From a virus, in the IMG/VR virus record IMGVR_UViG_3300049460_000157, positions 1 through 64,000 of that record: a stretch of 64,000 nt of DNA; one strand, 5' to 3'. Shown here piece by piece: positions 39,408 to 46,878 of the stretch (the stretch's first letter is position 1; the number at the start of each line of letters is the position of its first letter). The position numbers and the translations under genes were made by a program. The notes beneath the pieces were generated by a model. That model was given only the letters and a program-made list of their open reading frames with translations, was not told the DNA's origin and searched no databases.

Positions 39408-39503
39408 ATGCACGCAATCACTTACTGCACCATGTTCTGGAGCCTCTGGTTCCGGGCATGGGGCATCCAGATTCCCAAGTCTTCGAGCCAGGAAGAGAAA
39501 TGA
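39408..39503 (+). CDS. 31-residue peptide
   Basis: ATG 39408 to TGA 39503, overlapping the next start. Trp-rich hydrophobic core YCTMFWSLWFRAWGIQI with a polar tail. Similar 30-residue Trp-rich peptides occur in many phages. Weak ribosome site; real expression uncertain. Confidence 0.4.
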   Translation: MHAITYCTMFWSLWFRAWGIQIPKSSSQEEK

Positions 39504-39724
39504 CCACCGTTTTCATCAACACCAAGGGTCCGATCGACCACACGTACATCAGCCACTTCAAGGGGCAGGGTGCTGTGGTCTACGCCCGTTCGCTGTACGA
39601 AGCCAAGCAGCGTGCCGTCGAGTATTTCAAGCCCAAGAAGAAGGACATGGGCGTGCTGGCTGTCAACCTGCACGAGCTGGGCGAGGGCCGCACGGTCGTC
39701 TACGAAGAAGCCGAGGCGGCGTAA
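39500..39724 (+). CDS. 74-residue hypothetical protein
   Basis: ATG 39500 behind GGAAGAG. TVFINTKGPIDHTYISHF, GAVVYARSLYEAKQRAVEYF and LAVNLHELGEGRTVVYEE: small alpha/beta protein with no known function, adjacent to the MoxR gene. Confidence 0.7.
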   Translation: MTTVFINTKGPIDHTYISHFKGQGAVVYARSLYEAKQRAVEYFKPKKKDMGVLAVNLHELGEGRTVVYEEAEAA

Positions 39725-39939
39725 TGCTGACCAGCATCCAGCAGATGAAGTGCGGCGGGTGCGGTGGGGAGCTGTTCAAGATCTACACCAGCGACAAGGA
39801 AGCAAACATCGGGGTCGAATGCCAGACTCCGAGCTGCCGCAGTATCTCGTGGATCTATCCCCGCCCGGCAAAGCTGGACATTGAGTGGGGCAACCGTCTC
39901 GACGGGGAAGAAAGCGATGGTCGTCTGACCGTCATGTAG
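39724..39939 (+). CDS. 71-residue zinc-ribbon protein
   Basis: ATG 39724. MKCGGCGGELFKIYTSD and VECQTPSCRSI provide four cysteines in two CxxC-type knuckles, a zinc ribbon. Overlaps the previous stop by one base. May bind nucleic acid or protein. Confidence 0.75.
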   Translation: MLTSIQQMKCGGCGGELFKIYTSDKEANIGVECQTPSCRSISWIYPRPAKLDIEWGNRLDGEESDGRLTVM

Positions 39940-39960
39940 GTAAAGCAGCAAGCTGTGCCA

Positions 39961-40070
39961 TGCCCGAATCCCTGGAAGGTCAAGACATGGTGCAGGTCGT
40001 CCGGTGGTGTCTGGTGGCCCGTAAGGGTAGCGGCCCGTTAGGCTCTTTCGGTGATCCCGAAAACCTGTAG
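39961..40070 (+). CDS. Possible 36-residue ORF in a 224-bp gap
   Basis: ATG 39961 to TAG 40070. MPESLEGQDMVQVVRWCLVA then Gly-rich. No good ribosome site. The gap 39940-40163 also contains a direct repeat GGCCCGTAAGG / GGCCCGTTAGG (near 40017 and 40031) and GGGG/CCCC stem near 40120, so it could instead be a leader or small RNA. Confidence 0.3.
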
Positions 40071-40163
40071 GTGATCCGTGCACGAGTGAACTCTTACTCA
40101 GTGAGCGATAACCCGGCAATGGGGTGGAAAGCCCCTCCCAACAATTCTGATCCAAGGAAAGAA

Positions 40164-40310
40164 ATGAATGCCGGCGAGACCATCAAGTATCTCGAGACAT
40201 TGGGCCTGTCAGCTGCACTCTGGTGGTTCATCGAAAACATGGACGATGCAGGACCAGACCGCACTCAGGTATTTTTCTATCTACGTGAACGTGTCCGAAG
40301 GAGTAGGTAA
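40164..40310 (+). CDS. 48-residue hypothetical protein before VWA gene
   Basis: ATG 40164 with AAGGAAAG. NAGETIKYLETLGLSAALWW, then FFYLRERVRRSR. Stop overlaps the VWA gene start by one base. Unknown function. Confidence 0.6.
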   Translation: MNAGETIKYLETLGLSAALWWFIENMDDAGPDRTQVFFYLRERVRRSR

Positions 40311-41452
40311 TGTTCGAACCCGCTGATGAGAGCACGCTCGACATCGCCCATCTGAACCGGGAACTGGACCGCTGCAAGTCGGCGGTGTTCCTGGGCAAGA
40401 CAGCTGCCTTCCTTGGCTCTGTCATGTGCAGTCTGAACTTCACCTGGACCAACAGCATCCCGACCGCGGCGACCAACGGCGTCGTCTTCTGGTGGAATCC
40501 GCAGTGGTTCCTCTCCCTGGTTCCCGAAGCTCGCAAGATGGTCGTGATGCACGAGCTCTGGCATGTGGCACGCCTGCACATGCTGCGGCTGGGCGATCGC
40601 TGTCCGGACGTGTGGAACAAGGCCTGCGACTACGTGATCAACGGTGAGCTCCAACGGGAGGGCTACTCCTTCGAGGGCACCCACGGGCTGCTCGATCCCC
40701 AGTATGACGGCATGGCCGAGGAGGACGTGTACGACGCCCTGAATACGAATGGCGGTGGTGGCTTCACCGGCGCCTTCGGTCCCGGTACCGGGCAGGACAT
40801 CATCCCGATGACGGCCGAAGAGAAGCACACGGTCATCAACACGGTGGTCACCGCCGTGCACCAGGCGAAGATGGCCGGCGCCGGCAACCTGCCGGGCGGT
40901 ATCGAGGACATCATCGACCAGTTCCTGGCACCAGTGATCCCGTGGCAGACGGTGCTGCACCGCTTCTTCACGCAGCTCACGGAAGAGGACTATACGTGGC
41001 AGCGGCCCGACCGCCGCTTCGCGGACATGTACCTGCCGAGCGAGACCGTGGACGAGGGCGGTCTGGAGAACCTGCGCTACTACCTGGACGTGTCCGGCTC
41101 GATCTCGAAAGCGGACATGGTGCGTTTCAACTCCGAACTCAAGTTTGTGAAAGAAACGTTCAACCCGGAAAAACTGGCCATGATCCAGTTCGACACCCGG
41201 ATTCAGCGAATCGACGTGTGGGAAGCGGAAGATCCGTTCGACAAGATCGAGATCAAGGGCAGGGGAGGCACCAGTCTCGAGTGTGTACGTAGAGATATCT
41301 TGGAAGAGAAGCCAACCGCTGCTATCATCTTTTCCGACCTGCTCTGCAGACCCATGGAACCGCTGGACTTTCCTGTCCCGATCGTCTGGGTCGTGGTCAA
41401 CAACGGCAAGGCCACTGTGCCTTTTGGCGAGAAAGTTCACATAACGGGGTAG
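40310..41452 (+). CDS. VWA-like metallopeptidase-type protein (N4 gp25-like)
   Basis: 380 residues. Zinc-peptidase-like MVVMHELWHVARLHML near 75 (HExxH), and a C-terminal VWA-like part with LRYYLDVSGSISKADM near 245 (MIDAS DxSxS) and IQFDTRIQRIDVWE. This is the DUF2201 plan partnered with MoxR ATPases; in N4 the matching pair is gp24-gp25. Function unknown; metal-dependent maturation of a host complex is the usual suggestion for MoxR-VWA pairs. Confidence 0.9.
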   Translation: MFEPADESTLDIAHLNRELDRCKSAVFLGKTAAFLGSVMCSLNFTWTNSIPTAATNGVVFWWNPQWFLSLVPEARKMVVMHELWHVARLHMLRLGDRCPDVWNKACDYVINGELQREGYSFEGTHGLLDPQYDGMAEEDVYDALNTNGGGGFTGAFGPGTGQDIIPMTAEEKHTVINTVVTAVHQAKMAGAGNLPGGIEDIIDQFLAPVIPWQTVLHRFFTQLTEEDYTWQRPDRRFADMYLPSETVDEGGLENLRYYLDVSGSISKADMVRFNSELKFVKETFNPEKLAMIQFDTRIQRIDVWEAEDPFDKIEIKGRGGTSLECVRRDILEEKPTAAIIFSDLLCRPMEPLDFPVPIVWVVVNNGKATVPFGEKVHITG

Positions 41453-41457
41453 CACTG

Positions 41458-41982
41458 ATGGTGATCAATGGCAACGGGCTGCTCGCAGCAGCTCCGATTG
41501 TTGGCATGTTCCCTGGCAAGTTCAAGGCGCACGGCGTGAGCCACGGCCTGAGCGAAGCCGGGTATGACATCCGTATCAAGCAGGAGATCCAGTTCTGTTC
41601 ACTGGATCATGTCCGTCACCATGTCATCTCGGTCGAACGCAACGAGATTGGTCAGGTACAGCGCTACCACAAGAAGCCGGGACGCTTCATCCTGGCCAGT
41701 GCTCTGGAAGAGTTCGACGTGCCGTCCGACATGATCGGGATCGTGCACGACAAGTCGACCTGGGCACGGCAAGGCCTGTCGGTATTCAACACCGTCATCG
41801 AGAGCGGGTGGAAGGGTTACCTGACACTCGAGCTCGTCTACCACGGCAACGACAACCTGGTCATTCCGGCCGGCGCCGGCATTGCGCAGGTGATCTTTCA
41901 CAGGATCAGCGAGCATGCCACCTATGTCGGCAAGTACCAGGACCAGGCCAATGAGCCAGTCGCCGCAATCGCATCTGTGTGA
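41458..41982 (+). CDS. dcd: dCTP deaminase (N4 gp27-like)
   Basis: 174 residues. Family motifs: GLSEAGYDIRIKQEI near 30, VHDKSTWARQGLSVFNTVIESGWKG near 95-120 (catalytic Glu and substrate Arg), and IPAGAGIAQVIFHR near 140. Converts dCTP to dUTP, feeding thymidylate supply during phage replication. N4 also encodes one in this stretch. Overlaps the next Cys-rich gene by 32 nt. Confidence 0.92.
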   Translation: MVINGNGLLAAAPIVGMFPGKFKAHGVSHGLSEAGYDIRIKQEIQFCSLDHVRHHVISVERNEIGQVQRYHKKPGRFILASALEEFDVPSDMIGIVHDKSTWARQGLSVFNTVIESGWKGYLTLELVYHGNDNLVIPAGAGIAQVIFHRISEHATYVGKYQDQANEPVAAIASV

Positions 41983-42190
41983 GTGCTGCGCCAAGCCCAA
42001 TGGCTGGATGTTCATGGAAAGTCGATACGCACACGCCTGTGGTGAGTGCGTAGACGACGGTCTGGCCGAAGAGTGCGAGTTCACGGGCGAGTACCGCCGC
42101 GTCGAGCGTTGCGTGGGATGTACGAAGCACGGCCCGGTCAATCACACGGGCGGCTATTACTGCGGCGGCGGTCCTCGCTGCTGCCCTTAA
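41951..42190 (+). CDS. 79-residue Cys-rich zinc protein
   Basis: ATG 41951 inside the end of dcd. Eleven cysteines: CECCAKPNG, HACGECVDD, RCVGCTKHG, YYCGGGPRCC, enough for two or three zinc sites. Small treble-clef or ribbon-like protein; function unknown. Last gene before the noncoding RNA locus. Confidence 0.7.
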   Translation: MSQSPQSHLCECCAKPNGWMFMESRYAHACGECVDDGLAEECEFTGEYRRVERCVGCTKHGPVNHTGGYYCGGGPRCCP

Positions 42191-42228
42191 TTCGTGGTTT
42201 GTTTGGTTCCGCACATACAGTAAAACTG

Positions 42229-42257
42229 TTGACAGGTAAGGGATGTGCGGTAATAAT
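42229..42257 (+). promoter_or_regulatory. sigma70-type promoter for the noncoding RNA
   Basis: TTGACA (42229-42234), 17-bp spacer, AATAAT (42252-42257). Start expected near 42264. The -35 is perfect and the -10 matches 5 of 6, the best host-type promoter noticed in the window. Confidence 0.8.
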
Positions 42258-42275
42258 CTAGACATAACTTGTAGG
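42258..42275 (+). promoter_or_regulatory. CTAGACATAACTTGTAGG promoter motif
   Basis: Member of the recurring 18-mer family, immediately downstream of the sigma70 -10 box. The RNA locus may thus be served by both host and phage polymerase. Confidence 0.55.
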
Positions 42276-42484
42276 TCAAAAGTTGATGGATAGCTGGCAG
42301 CGCTTTAGCTGACGCCGCTGGAGACAAGGCTGGGCCTCAACGCCGAAGGCAGAGGTGAATGCGCTGCGGCGCACATCAGTCCACTGTTAACGCGGAACAA
42401 ATCGGATTCGACCGAGTTGTTAGAGCGCTGCCAGATATCCATATCCCCTGAAGGGCGAAGATCGAAAGGTCTTCGCCCTTTTCC
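42264..42484 (+). ncRNA. Structured noncoding RNA with 19-position closing helix
   Basis: 42286-42304 pairs with 42424-42442 over 19 positions with one mismatch (ATGGATA and CTGGCAGCGCT arms). Inside: a 10-bp helix with a 4-nt bulge (CTGACGCCGC at 42309-42318 with 42366-42379) capped by CCTC...GAGG and GCC-GAA-GGC, and a second stem AACAA-A-TCGG-ATTCGA-CCGA-G-TTGTT at about 42397-42420. This is a three-way junction. Promoter before, terminator after, no convincing ORF within. Not recognised as tRNA, RNase P or tmRNA; a 6S-like role cannot be excluded. Confidence 0.8.
42451..42484 (+). terminator. Terminator of the noncoding RNA
   Basis: 13-pair stem 42451-42463 with 42468-42480 (one G-T pair), GAAA tetraloop, then TTTTCC. 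Confidence 0.92.
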
Positions 42485-42511
42485 ATTAGTAAACGGAGAG
42501 AGATTTAAGAC

Positions 42512-43183
42512 ATGGCACCAACAATGAGTAGTGCTGAGCGCGATGTGCTTAATGAGCGTCGGCGGCAGATCAAAGAAGAAGGCTTCACCCATCGTGGTGA
42601 TGACCAGTACGACCCCGGCACGCTGGCGTCAGCTGCCACCTGCTATGGCATGTATGCCGCCGATATGCTGCACCCCCTGAGCCAGGGGGATGGATATGCA
42701 GCACTCGAAGGTGCGCCTCCGCTGAACTGGCCATGGCGTGCTGAGTGGTGGAAGCCGAAGACTTCACGCGATGCGATGGTCAAGGCCGCTGCCCTGCTGA
42801 TAGCTGAGATCGAGAAGTTCGACCGCAGCAACCCCGGCACCGCCAGGAACGACGACGGTGTAGCAACCTACGTTGAAGTGTCCAAGTCGACGAACGGAAA
42901 GGACGTGATCCCGGAGATGACCGATCCGCTCGGTGCGTACTGGGAGCAACCCGACCGTCAGATGATCTTCATCCGTGACGGCAAGGCGCTGCTCGATCCG
43001 CAGGACTTCAAGAAGCTGTCGAGCTACGACACATCGCTTCCGTCCGGTGTGTACCCCGGAAAGATGTGGAAGCGCACGAACGCCGGCGTCTCGTACCTCT
43101 GCTGGTTCGGTGAGGACAAGGGCGGCCACTGCTCGATCAACCACCTGCCGATCGAAGTTGCACAGCAATCAATGGCAGCCTGA
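42512..43183 (+). CDS. Two-domain accessory phage protein
   Basis: 223 residues, ATG 42512. Residues 1-105: ERDVLNERRRQIKEEGFTHR, DDQYDPGTLASAATCY, WWKPKTSRDAMVKAAALLIAEI, a common stand-alone phage domain. Residues 120-223: a domain ending PGKMWKRTNAGVSYLCWFGE, also found singly elsewhere. Fusion of two small accessory families; function of neither is known. First gene after the RNA terminator. Confidence 0.7.
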   Translation: MAPTMSSAERDVLNERRRQIKEEGFTHRGDDQYDPGTLASAATCYGMYAADMLHPLSQGDGYAALEGAPPLNWPWRAEWWKPKTSRDAMVKAAALLIAEIEKFDRSNPGTARNDDGVATYVEVSKSTNGKDVIPEMTDPLGAYWEQPDRQMIFIRDGKALLDPQDFKKLSSYDTSLPSGVYPGKMWKRTNAGVSYLCWFGEDKGGHCSINHLPIEVAQQSMAA

Positions 43184-43198
43184 ACCAAGGAGAACACG

Positions 43199-43447
43199 AT
43201 GCGCAAGGTCAGTCTTCATCTGGAAAAGGAGTTCGTCGAAAAGCTGCAGCACGAGCTGGGCCGGGAGTTCCTGAACGCCATCGCCTACCTGTCGCTGTGG
43301 TCCATGACCTACGACGATGTGGAGATCTACCGCGACGGCAAGGGCAACGACCTGATCGCCTACTACCGTCGCACGGAAGGCGGAGCCCAGTACACCATCG
43401 GCGCCATCTGGCGCGAGGGTGAGGGCAAGTACAGCTTCCACTCATAG
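43199..43447 (+). CDS. 82-residue hypothetical protein
   Basis: ATG 43199 with AAGGAG. Alpha then beta: LEKEFVEKLQHELGREFLN, VEIYRDGKGNDLIAYYR, IGAIWREGEGKYSF. No recognised family. Confidence 0.7.
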   Translation: MRKVSLHLEKEFVEKLQHELGREFLNAIAYLSLWSMTYDDVEIYRDGKGNDLIAYYRRTEGGAQYTIGAIWREGEGKYSFHS

Positions 43448-43472
43448 GAGCCAGGCATGAAAGGACCGTGCG

Positions 43473-43805
43473 ATGTGTGATGAGTCGAAGCGGGGTAGTG
43501 GTCGCACTCACCGGATGCTGCTAGATGCCATCGCAGTGAAGTTGCATAGCCCGCACCAGGAGGTCTGGATCGTGGGCGAAAGCCAGAATCACTGCCGTGA
43601 AATGCACATGCACCTGGCACTGATGACACAAATGCATGAGCGGGAACACATTACGTTTACTACGCTGGATTCCCATTTGATGCGTGACTTCGACCTGAAG
43701 ACCATGCAGCCCCGGCTTGGCAACATTCGGGTGCTTTTCGACCATTACACCATCAGGCGGCATTTAAATGTGCTGCTGACCGAGCTAACGAGATACGACC
43801 CATGA
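43473..43805 (+). CDS. 110-residue protein with GRTxRML motif
   Basis: ATG 43473. Begins with GSGRTHRMLLDAIAVKL, followed by EVWIVGESQNHCREM and C-terminal RVLFDHYTIRRHL. The GR(T/S)xRML ... DHYxI pattern marks a family of small phage proteins reminiscent of a degenerate P-loop; no canonical Walker lysine. Function unknown. Confidence 0.65.
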   Translation: MCDESKRGSGRTHRMLLDAIAVKLHSPHQEVWIVGESQNHCREMHMHLALMTQMHEREHITFTTLDSHLMRDFDLKTMQPRLGNIRVLFDHYTIRRHLNVLLTELTRYDP

Positions 43806-44047
43806 AACAGATGATTGCGCCCAACGGCCGGTACATCGTCGGCACCAAGGAACTGGTACCTGCCTGTGCCAACACCAACGGCTTCAGCGATCTGGGTGAT
43901 CCCATCTACGCCGGTGGCAGCGAAATGTACTGGGACGATTCGAAGACCCAGTATCACGAAGGCCGTGATGGCAACGGCAACATGATCGTCATCGACGAGT
44001 GCGGAGATGAGCACGTTGCCTCTGACTGCAAGCTGGTGGACGAATGA
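43802..44047 (+). CDS. 81-residue hypothetical protein
   Basis: ATG 43802, 4-nt overlap. Beta-rich: NGRYIVGTKELVPACANTNG, GGSEMYWDDSKTQYHEGRDG, MIVIDECGDEHVASDC. Unknown function. Confidence 0.65.
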   Translation: MKQMIAPNGRYIVGTKELVPACANTNGFSDLGDPIYAGGSEMYWDDSKTQYHEGRDGNGNMIVIDECGDEHVASDCKLVDE

Positions 44048-44520
44048 AGCTCAGCGAATTCGTCTCCATCTACAAGCCCGAGATCATGCTGGAGAACTAC
44101 CAGCGCAGGACACTCGAAATGCTCGACCAGCTCGACTTTGCGGAAATCGAGAAACGCATGCTCGCTTCGCAGATCCGCGAACCTGGCAAGTCCTTTCTCG
44201 AACAGCTTGTGTTGGGCGTGGACTTCGCCACGCCTGGCTACGGTGACCTAACCTCGGTGTGCATCGGCCGCAAGATCTGGATGGAAAAAGGTGAGGTCCA
44301 GATGATGATCATCGACGACATCTACACCGAGCCGGCCGCGTTGCAGACACCGTTCCGTAATCCCGGTCTGATCGACGAGCTGCTAGCCATGGAAGCTCGT
44401 CTTCCTCCTCTGGCTCAGGATGAACCGGAGCCAAGGGCAAAGAACGGCGCCCTGGCCAGCAAGAAAACCGAGCAGGCGAAAGCCAAGCTCGCCTTCTACC
44501 AGGGAAAACGGAGATTCTGA
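44044..44520 (+). CDS. 158-residue hypothetical protein
   Basis: ATG 44044, 4-nt overlap. Helical N-terminus (IYKPEIMLENYQRRTLEML), strand GDLTSVCIGRKIWMEKGEV, then a Lys/Ala-rich tail TEQAKAKLAFYQGKRRF. Unknown; possibly nucleic-acid associated because of the basic end. Confidence 0.65.
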   Translation: MKLSEFVSIYKPEIMLENYQRRTLEMLDQLDFAEIEKRMLASQIREPGKSFLEQLVLGVDFATPGYGDLTSVCIGRKIWMEKGEVQMMIIDDIYTEPAALQTPFRNPGLIDELLAMEARLPPLAQDEPEPRAKNGALASKKTEQAKAKLAFYQGKRRF

Positions 44521-44777
44521 TGGACATACGTGAATTCATGGAGTGGTTCGAGCAGAACTACCCCAAAGAGACTGTGATCATGGATCCGGTCTGGCATGGC
44601 CTGAAGATCTGGAAAGCCGCGCAACCTGCCCAGGCCATCGTCGTCGGCTGGGCCAACCGTCATGATCTGGCCGATGTGATCTCGGACAAGCAGAAGCAAC
44701 TGATGATCACTGTGTCCGGCCTGGAAAACCGACTCCTCGCGGAGAAATATTCGATCCCATTGATCCAGAGAAACTGA
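44520..44777 (+). CDS. 85-residue hypothetical protein
   Basis: ATG 44520, one-base overlap. DIREFMEWFEQNYPKETVIMD, WHGLKIWKAAQPAQAIVVGW, SDKQKQLMITVSGLENRLL. Unknown function. Confidence 0.65.
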   Translation: MDIREFMEWFEQNYPKETVIMDPVWHGLKIWKAAQPAQAIVVGWANRHDLADVISDKQKQLMITVSGLENRLLAEKYSIPLIQRN

Positions 44778-44986
44778 TGAACAGCAAATCGATCAAGTAC
44801 CGGGACACGACAGCGGCCCCGGGTTCGCAGCTCTACCAGGCGCTCGAAGACGGCGATCAGGCCAAGGCCAAGGCTATCTACGAGCAGTGTGAGCAGGATC
44901 TGGCCAGGCTCGAAGGCCGCTGCGAGACCTGCAACAAACCCTGGGAGCAACACGACTTCGGCGTGCCTGCCCCGACCTGCCCGTAG
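44777..44986 (+). CDS. 69-residue protein with CxxC tail
   Basis: ATG 44777. Helical (GSQLYQALEDGDQAKAKAIYEQ), then CETCNKPWEQHDFGVPAPTC, three cysteines plus His, a likely small zinc site common in phage proteins. Confidence 0.65.
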   Translation: MNSKSIKYRDTTAAPGSQLYQALEDGDQAKAKAIYEQCEQDLARLEGRCETCNKPWEQHDFGVPAPTCP

Positions 44987-44995
44987 GAGATTCTG

Positions 44996-45535
44996 ATGAC
45001 CGCACAAATAACTGAAGAAGAAGTGATCCAGACCTGCGAGGTTCACGGGTTTCCTTTGGACCCCGACCAATTGGAAGTCGTCACTGCCGTGGTCAATCAG
45101 ATCCTGCTCTCTGCAAGCAAGCCTGCCGCGAAAAGTTGCCAGACGGGATGGGACGACATTTGCCACATGGCGAAGCATGACGGCGTGGTTTGCCCTGACG
45201 AATCCTGTGACATCGACGATGGTATCCGTGCCGCGCCATCACCTGCGCAGGGCGACGATTGGATAGTCAACTCATTCCACGGCTATTTGCAATATCGGGA
45301 AGGCATCAAGCCGCTGCCTGACGGCGTCAAGCTCTACGCACGCGCCGCACTGCAAGCCGCCCCAGCGGTAGATGCGCCGGCGCTGACAGAACTGAAAAAC
45401 ATTGCCGAGGCGAAACGATTCAACCGGGATCACTTCGATGATGACACTGCGTTCGCAGACTGGGTGCAAAGCCGTGCACGGCACATCCTCGCCGCACAGC
45501 CAGCAAATGGAGACTCTGATGGACGACAAACTTGA
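44996..45535 (+). CDS. 179-residue accessory protein
   Basis: ATG 44996. Residues 1-40 helix-rich (EEEVIQTCEVHGFPLDPDQL), middle with VKLYARAALQAAPAVDAP, C-terminal AEAKRFNRDHFDDDTAFADWVQSRARH, a segment recurring in Burkholderiales phages and prophages. Modular assembly of small phage domains; function unknown. Confidence 0.65.
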   Translation: MTAQITEEEVIQTCEVHGFPLDPDQLEVVTAVVNQILLSASKPAAKSCQTGWDDICHMAKHDGVVCPDESCDIDDGIRAAPSPAQGDDWIVNSFHGYLQYREGIKPLPDGVKLYARAALQAAPAVDAPALTELKNIAEAKRFNRDHFDDDTAFADWVQSRARHILAAQPANGDSDGRQT

Positions 45536-45743
45536 ACTGCTGCGAGCCGCTGTTGCGGCTCGTATTGCCTACTGGGATGCGCTCGGCGCACTCGAAAAGG
45601 AACTGTGCCCGGAAGGGGACATCAGCGATCGGGCCAGCGACAAGCTGCACGACTTCATCTCGGATCTGGCTGCTGGGGGTGTGCCCGACCAGCTGGACCA
45701 GGAGCACCTGGATCGTGTCATCGAAATAGCCGGTTGGGAGTAA
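45519..45743 (+). CDS. 74-residue hypothetical protein
   Basis: ATG 45519 overlapping the previous gene. Helical: LELLRAAVAARIAYWDALGA, DRASDKLHDFISDLA, EHLDRVIEIAGWE. Unknown function. Confidence 0.6.
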   Translation: MDDKLELLRAAVAARIAYWDALGALEKELCPEGDISDRASDKLHDFISDLAAGGVPDQLDQEHLDRVIEIAGWE

Positions 45744-45746
45744 GCA

Positions 45747-46220
45747 GTGCGTACGCAATTTCATCGATCGGTCAAACGGCCGGTCAAGCTGCCGGCGATC
45801 TTCCGGCACACACCAGACCAGGAACTGAGTCTCAAACTTATCCCGCACGGCCATCTTCAGGCCGTAGTGGACGGCCGCGGTACCGAAGAAGAGTTCCTGA
45901 CTGTCACCTTCCGGGTGATGGTCGGTGGCTCACTCACAGCATTCGCTGACGAAGCAGGCGAGAAAGCACTCGAAGGCGTCTATGTCGATGCACTCAAGGC
46001 ACTCGTTTCTGTGGGTGAACGCTACGAAAGACTCGGCAAGTTCGGCTGTAACGGCGATGAACTGAAGAGTCTGAAGGACGCAATCAACCTGACCGACGAT
46101 CTGCAGGAAGTCACCACCCGCCGACAGCAGGCGGAGATGTACAAACAGGTGATGGGCTTTGTCGGAGGCTTTGCTTTCACGATGAAGAACCTTCGCACAC
46201 TCGTGGGGAAGATGCAGTGA
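45747..46220 (+). CDS. 157-residue hypothetical protein, Burkholderiales-prophage type
   Basis: GTG 45747. TPDQELSLKLIPHGHLQAVV, EEFLTVTFRVMVGGSLTAFA, then helices LKDAINLTDDLQEVTTRRQQ. Sequence type common in Burkholderiales prophages and without known activity. Ends with a 4-nt overlap into a winged-helix gene. Confidence 0.65.
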   Translation: MRTQFHRSVKRPVKLPAIFRHTPDQELSLKLIPHGHLQAVVDGRGTEEEFLTVTFRVMVGGSLTAFADEAGEKALEGVYVDALKALVSVGERYERLGKFGCNGDELKSLKDAINLTDDLQEVTTRRQQAEMYKQVMGFVGGFAFTMKNLRTLVGKMQ

Positions 46221-46570
46221 CTACCTGTGAGCTGGTGCTGGAGCTTCTCGAGTTCGGGGAGATGACCGTGACCGAGTTGTTTGAGTCCCTTGGCTCCTTT
46301 CCCCGGTCGACCATCGGCAGTGCCGTGGAGAGACTGCATGAGCGCAACCTCATCCACGTCCACTGCTATGAGCGCACCCGTGTCGAGCCGGCACCCGTTT
46401 ACGCACTGGGCGCCGGCAGTGATGCCAGGAAGCCTCCGGCACGGACATCGACGCAGCGTTCCCGCAAGTACCGGGAGAAACACACCGCAGTGGTGCGGGC
46501 AAGACGGGCTGCACGGGATGACAGCAAGTTCCGCCATGTCATCCAGCTGTTGGCACACGTCACCGGTTAA
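46217..46570 (+). CDS. Winged-helix DNA-binding protein
   Basis: 117 residues. Residues 5-55 form an HTH: LVLELLEFGEMTVTELFESL, FPRSTIGSAVERLHERNLIH, then wing ERTRVEPAPVYALG. Residues 70-105 are strongly basic (QRSRKYREKHTAVVRARRAAR). Probably a transcription or replication modulator; related proteins are found in Burkholderia phages. Its stop is 2 bp before a promoter motif. Confidence 0.7.
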   Translation: MTTCELVLELLEFGEMTVTELFESLGSFPRSTIGSAVERLHERNLIHVHCYERTRVEPAPVYALGAGSDARKPPARTSTQRSRKYREKHTAVVRARRAARDDSKFRHVIQLLAHVTG

Positions 46571-46572
46571 CG

Positions 46573-46590
46573 TTAGAATCAAGTTTGTGG
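46573..46590 (+). promoter_or_regulatory. TTAGAATCAAGTTTGTGG promoter motif
   Basis: 14 of 18 positions match the 24535 copy. Directly precedes a 70-nt noncoding unit ending in a terminator. Confidence 0.5.
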
Positions 46591-46661
46591 GACGCTTCTG
46601 TAGATGCTGTCAACAGGAGCGGCGTGTTTAGGGGGGGTATGAAAATGCCTCCCCTCTTTTT
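46591..46661 (+). ncRNA. Small RNA 1 of a tandem pair, with terminator
   Basis: About 70 nt. Stem GCTTCTGT / ACAGGAGC (46594-46620, one G-T) then a terminator: AGGGGGGGTAT-GAAA-ATGCCTCCCCT (46630-46655) and CTTTTT. No ORF of note. It also ends the 42.5-46.57 kb operon. Confidence 0.65.
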
Positions 46662-46670
46662 CCCGGCTTG

Positions 46671-46688
46671 ATAGAGATATCTTTGTAG
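46671..46688 (+). promoter_or_regulatory. ATAGAGATATCTTTGTAG promoter motif
   Basis: Same 18-mer family; ten bases after the previous terminator's T-run and before a second noncoding unit. Confidence 0.6.
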
Positions 46689-46768
46689 TCTCTCAGCAGC
46701 TGGTCGGTTATCCCCCTCGGATGGCCAGCTGTTTCGGGGCAGGCACGGCAATGCCTGCCCCATTTTTT
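46689..46768 (+). ncRNA. Small RNA 2 of the tandem pair, with terminator
   Basis: About 80 nt. Stem CAGCTGG / CCAGCTG (46697-46731) with a 21-nt loop, then terminator GGGGCAGGCA / TGCCTGCCCC (46736-46761, 6-nt loop) and a T6 run. No ORF. The remaining 46769-46878 holds only the leader of the next gene (AGGAGG site at 46871). Confidence 0.7.
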
Positions 46769-46878
46769 CCAGTCTGTTTATCCAGGGGATCTGGGCGGCA
46801 AACCCGATCCGAAATTAGGATGCCGCCTGAAATTGGAAAGGGGTCCAGATCTCCGCGATAAGCTGATTAGGAGGACTA

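Noticed and set aside
42218-42231. ACAGT-AAA-ACTGT hairpin as a vRNAP promoter
   Set aside because: Loop and start bases do not match the two good copies; the overlapping sigma70 promoter explains the site better.
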